This document shows, in pieces, positions 6,695-8,151 of a stretch of DNA of 8,151 nucleotides. Both the position numbers and the translations under genes were made by a program. Position 1 is the first letter of the stretch. Every line of letters begins with the position of its first letter. The notes below the pieces were generated by a model. That model was not told the origin of the DNA, did not search any database, and saw nothing but the letters and a program-made list of their open reading frames with translations. Source of the stretch: Thermoplasmata archaeon (GTDB taxonomy: Archaea > Thermoplasmatota > Thermoplasmata > Thermoplasmatales > Thermoplasmataceae); assembly GCA_021811505.1 (NCBI GenBank), contig JAJZOM010000280.1:1-8151 (forward strand), given 5' to 3'.

Positions 6695-7404
6695 ATGAAG
6701 ATGAAGCTTCTTTCCCGGAATACCTTCGACCCGGAACGTCCCCTGGCAAAGTTCCCCAGGATCCACAGGGGCATTTCCGAGATCGCCATCAAGATGGTCA
6801 AGTTCAGGATGCCTTCGCGCGAACTGGCGAAAAAGTACGAGGCAAAGAAGAAGGAATACATGGAATCGAAGTTCAGGGAGTTCCAGGAACAGCTTGATCT
6901 CATGGACGGAGGCCAGATATCCATGAAGAACGGAAAGCCCGCCGTACCGTTGCAGTGCGACGAGTGCGGCTATGAATGGGAATACACCGGACTCAGGAAG
7001 AACGCCCGGGCCCGAGCTGCGATCATCGCGTTTATGTGGCCGAGATGGAGGAGGACACCGGCGTAAAGGTGAAGTGCAGGCACTGCGGATATTCATGGAC
7101 CTATACTGGCGGGGCAAAACGCACTGTTTGCCCGAACTGTGAAGGATACGTGAACACCGGGAAGGACCTTGTGGAAGTGAAGAGGGAAAGCGATCCCTTC
7201 GATCCCATGAACGCACCAATCAGGCCGGGAATGACCAGGGAGGAGATAGTCGACATCATGACGGAGAAGCTCATAAGGCAGGGGAAAACCTTGGACAAAA
7301 GCACCCTTGAACTCATTGAAAAGCTTGCGGAACTCGCCGCAAGGAAGCTCGAGGAGAAGGACGGAAAAGACGGTGAGAAGAATGATCATGACGAGGGAAA
7401 ATGA
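6695..7404 (+). pseudogene. Double zinc-ribbon protein, broken by a one-base frameshift
   Basis: Two overlapping frames (6695-7066 and 6976-7404) are halves of one gene. The first half gives a basic N-terminus, a charged helix rich in Lys/Glu (about 41-68) and the start of a zinc ribbon, CDECGYEWEYTG (C88, C91). The second half gives SCDHRVYV, a complete ribbon CRHCGYSWTYTG...CPNC, and an acidic helical tail (MTREEIVDIMTEKLIRQGK, then a Lys/Glu/Asp-rich end). Adding one T between 7009 and 7010 turns CGG-GC-CCG-AGC-TGC into R-C-P-S-C, completing the first ribbon with exactly the spacing of the second (CxxCGYxWxYTGxxKxxxCPxC). The restored protein would be 236 residues. It could bind nucleic acid or mediate protein contacts; I do not recognise the family. 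The frame is open upstream to TGA 6632 but without a usual start codon. A programmed -1 slip would give Ala instead of the first Cys of CPSC, so deletion or a sequencing error is likelier. Confidence 0.72.
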
Positions 7405-7487
7405 TGTCATGCCGGATGTCATGTTACACCCGCATGACATTCCAGGAGAAGCAGTGAATCGAACCGTCCAGCGGGGAAAATGTCATG
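7387..7487. repeat. Cluster of TGTCATG words in both orientations
   Basis: TGTCATG occurs at 7405-7411, 7417-7423 and 7481-7487. Its reverse complement CATGACA is at 7433-7439, and a partial copy CATGAC is at 7387-7392. The first two full copies sit in a 12-base imperfect tandem. The cluster spans the end of the zinc-ribbon gene and the spacer before the next gene, upstream of two TATA-like sites. It could be an operator array or iteron-like sites. Confidence 0.45.
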
Positions 7488-7503
7488 TTGCGGCGGCGGC
7501 TTC

Positions 7504-7565
7504 CTATTATTATATATACATGATTCAAAGGGGGCATATCGGTGGATTTTTGCCCGCTTTAAATA
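7504..7565 (+). promoter_or_regulatory. Promoter region of the small basic protein genes
   Basis: Two TATA candidates are present. CTATTATTATATATACAT (about 7504-7521) is long and AT-rich. TTTAAATA (7558-7565), preceded by GC-rich sequence, is a near-consensus archaeal TATA box centred about 22 bases before ATG 7583. The second fits a leaderless or nearly leaderless message for the 46-residue gene; the first would give a leader of about 40 bases. A short GCG repeat (7489-7500) precedes them. Confidence 0.5.
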
Positions 7566-7582
7566 CCGGAGATTGAAAAAAG

Positions 7583-7723
7583 ATGAACGACGAAGAGGAA
7601 AAATACAGGATCAAGCCGAGAAGGAAGTATGCGAAGCAGGTCTGGCTCCTGGACGGAAAGGCCGTCCTTGTGGAGCCCATAGAGAGGAGAAGGAGGAATA
7701 AGAAATGGTACAGAAATGGATAA
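7583..7723 (+). CDS. Small very basic protein, 46 residues
   Basis: I do not recognise this family. It runs from ATG 7583 to TAA 7721-7723. It has a short acidic start (MNDEEEKYR), a basic stretch (IKPRRKYAKQ), a strand-like middle (VWLLDGKAVLVEPI) and a strongly basic tail with four consecutive Arg (ERRRRNKKWYRNG). There is no signal peptide or membrane span and no cysteine. The charge suggests nucleic-acid or ribosome contact, but this is inference. Support for a real gene: a well-placed TATA box, an in-frame start just after it, and a tight 19-base overlap with the next small gene, which has a perfect Shine-Dalgarno sequence inside this one. Codon use (AGG, AAG, GAG, CTC) matches the GC-rich zinc-ribbon gene upstream rather than the AT-rich flanks. 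Confidence 0.6.
   Translation: MNDEEEKYRIKPRRKYAKQVWLLDGKAVLVEPIERRRRNKKWYRNG
7692..7696 (+). promoter_or_regulatory. Strong Shine-Dalgarno of the 38-residue gene
   Basis: GGAGG, eight bases before ATG 7705 and inside the upstream small gene, is the clearest ribosome binding site in the window. It decides the start of the 38-residue frame and supports cotranslation of the two small genes. Confidence 0.6.
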
Positions 7724-7821
7724 CAAAGAAGAGCGGAGATGAAAACAGGCACGTGAAGATAGAGACCGGGAGAAAGCCAAGGGAAAAATCGGGAAATGAT
7801 CAGGACAGGGGCAGGCTATAG
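7705..7821 (+). CDS. Small hydrophilic basic protein, 38 residues
   Basis: Not recognised. It runs from ATG 7705 to TAG 7819-7821 in a different frame from the preceding 46-residue gene, overlapping it by 19 bases. The product starts MVQKWITKKSGDENRHVKIE and ends in a Lys/Arg/Gly/Asp-rich polar tail, with no membrane span or cysteine. Only the first half could form a short strand or helix; the rest is likely disordered. The evidence that it is a gene is the perfect GGAGG at eight bases spacing and the overlapping operon layout. No homology claim is possible. A second GGAGG right after its stop precedes only a 16-codon TTG frame, which I do not count as a gene. Confidence 0.5.
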   Translation: MVQKWITKKSGDENRHVKIETGRKPREKSGNDQDRGRL

Positions 7822-7856
7822 GAGGAATTGTTAAACACAGCAAGGAAAGCTGAAGA

Positions 7857-7865
7857 TATAAATAT
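7857..7865 (+). promoter_or_regulatory. Leaderless promoter of the 33-residue membrane protein gene
   Basis: TATAAATAT, preceded by purine-rich GCTGAAGA, is centred 27 bases before ATG 7888. The spacing and absence of a ribosome binding site indicate a leaderless transcript separate from the upstream small genes. Confidence 0.6.
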
Positions 7866-7887
7866 GAAAATAAGATAATAGATTAGC

Positions 7888-7989
7888 ATGTACAAAGAGA
7901 AGAAGAGGTTTGACGCAGTGGAAGCTTTCTATTATGTCGGTCTTTTATCTGGTATACTGTTAATACTTTTAGGAACCGGAATACTCTAA
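7888..7989 (+). CDS. Single-span membrane micro-protein, 33 residues
   Basis: Not recognised. It runs from ATG 7888 to TAA 7987-7989. The N-terminus is short and charged (MYKEKKRFDAVEA), followed by one hydrophobic helix to the end (FYYVGLLSGILLILLGTGIL). By the positive-inside rule the lysine-rich end would be cytoplasmic. Such a product might be a regulator or subunit of a membrane complex, or a toxin-like peptide, but nothing nearby identifies a partner. Support comes from its own near-consensus TATA box at leaderless spacing and from the coherent charge/hydrophobicity pattern. It is AT-richer than the cassette just upstream, so it may belong to the host background rather than to the cassette. 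Confidence 0.55.
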   Translation: MYKEKKRFDAVEAFYYVGLLSGILLILLGTGIL

Positions 7990-8010
7990 TTCACCGATCG
8001 CCGAACTTTT

Positions 8011-8049
8011 CCCTTCCAGGAGAGCTGAGACCTCCCTTCCCTGGAGCTC
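8011..8049. repeat. Short imperfect direct repeat
   Basis: CCCTTCCAGGAGAGCT (8011-8026) and CCCTTCCCTGGAGCTC (8034-8049) share CCCTTCC and a GGAG(A)GCT end, 23 bases apart. I see no gene in the last 160 bases; TTTATATC (8141-8148) could be a TATA box for a gene starting beyond the right edge. Confidence 0.3.
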
Positions 8050-8151
8050 AAAAAACTGGTTAGCTCTTTTCATGGGATACCGGAATACACGATGTTTTCT
8101 ATCGGTTCGTGATTTGACGTTTATAGTTCTGTTTCATGCCTTTATATCATG

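Noticed and set aside
7000..7020. Programmed -1 ribosomal frameshift joining the zinc-ribbon halves.
   Set aside because: There is no X XXY YYZ slippery heptamer, and slippage would place Ala where the first Cys of CPSC should be.
6665..7219. Leftward 184-codon open frame across the zinc-ribbon gene.
   Set aside because: It is the antisense shadow of a GC-rich gene: low-complexity Arg/Pro/Ser-rich product, no motifs, while the other strand shows clear paired zinc ribbons.
7828..7878. Sixteen-codon TTG frame just after a GGAGG.
   Set aside because: It is too short, the spacing is only three bases, and it overlaps the promoter of the next gene.
7969..8073. Leftward 34-codon frame starting MKRANQFFELQGREV.
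   Set aside because: It overlaps the end of the better supported membrane micro-protein, has no convincing promoter or ribosome binding site, and resembles nothing I know.

Overview
The window looks archaeal, most plausibly from the Thermoplasmata. This is inferred from TATA-box promoters about 24-29 bases before start codons (leaderless-type transcripts), heavy AGG/AGA/ATA codon use, and gene families common in archaea. The exact taxon cannot be fixed from the sequence.

Left part (1-1802): the first 164 residues of an Amt-family ammonium transporter run leftward off the window edge. An AT-rich spacer of about 370 bases follows, then a rightward gene for an unrecognised protein of about 312 residues.

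Centre (1846-5231): all three components of the AmmeMemoRadiSam set are present. The radical SAM enzyme (amrS) and the Memo-like protein (amrB) lie as a leftward pair. The AMMECR1-like protein (amrA) is transcribed divergently from amrB across a 119-base spacer. Downstream of amrA is a pyruvate-kinase-C-terminal-like protein (COG1751 type). The Memo metal-site residues, the radical SAM cysteines and the LRGCIG motif are all intact, so the set looks functional, although its biochemical role is still not settled.

Right part (5232-8151): this half is accessory. It holds a 92-residue C-terminal piece of a tyrosine recombinase, which retains HxxR and the nucleophilic Tyr but has no N-terminal half. 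Next is a leftward MntA-HepT antitoxin-toxin pair with both signature motifs. A GC-rich cassette follows (about 6640-7825). It carries a double zinc-ribbon gene broken by an apparent one-base deletion, a cluster of TGTCATG words, and two overlapping tiny genes for very basic proteins. A 33-residue single-span membrane protein with its own strong leaderless promoter ends the set.

Overall, a conserved metabolic and redox-type block abuts what looks like the eroded remains of an integrated element carrying a toxin-antitoxin pair and small unknown genes. The least described part is the zinc-ribbon plus small basic protein cassette.
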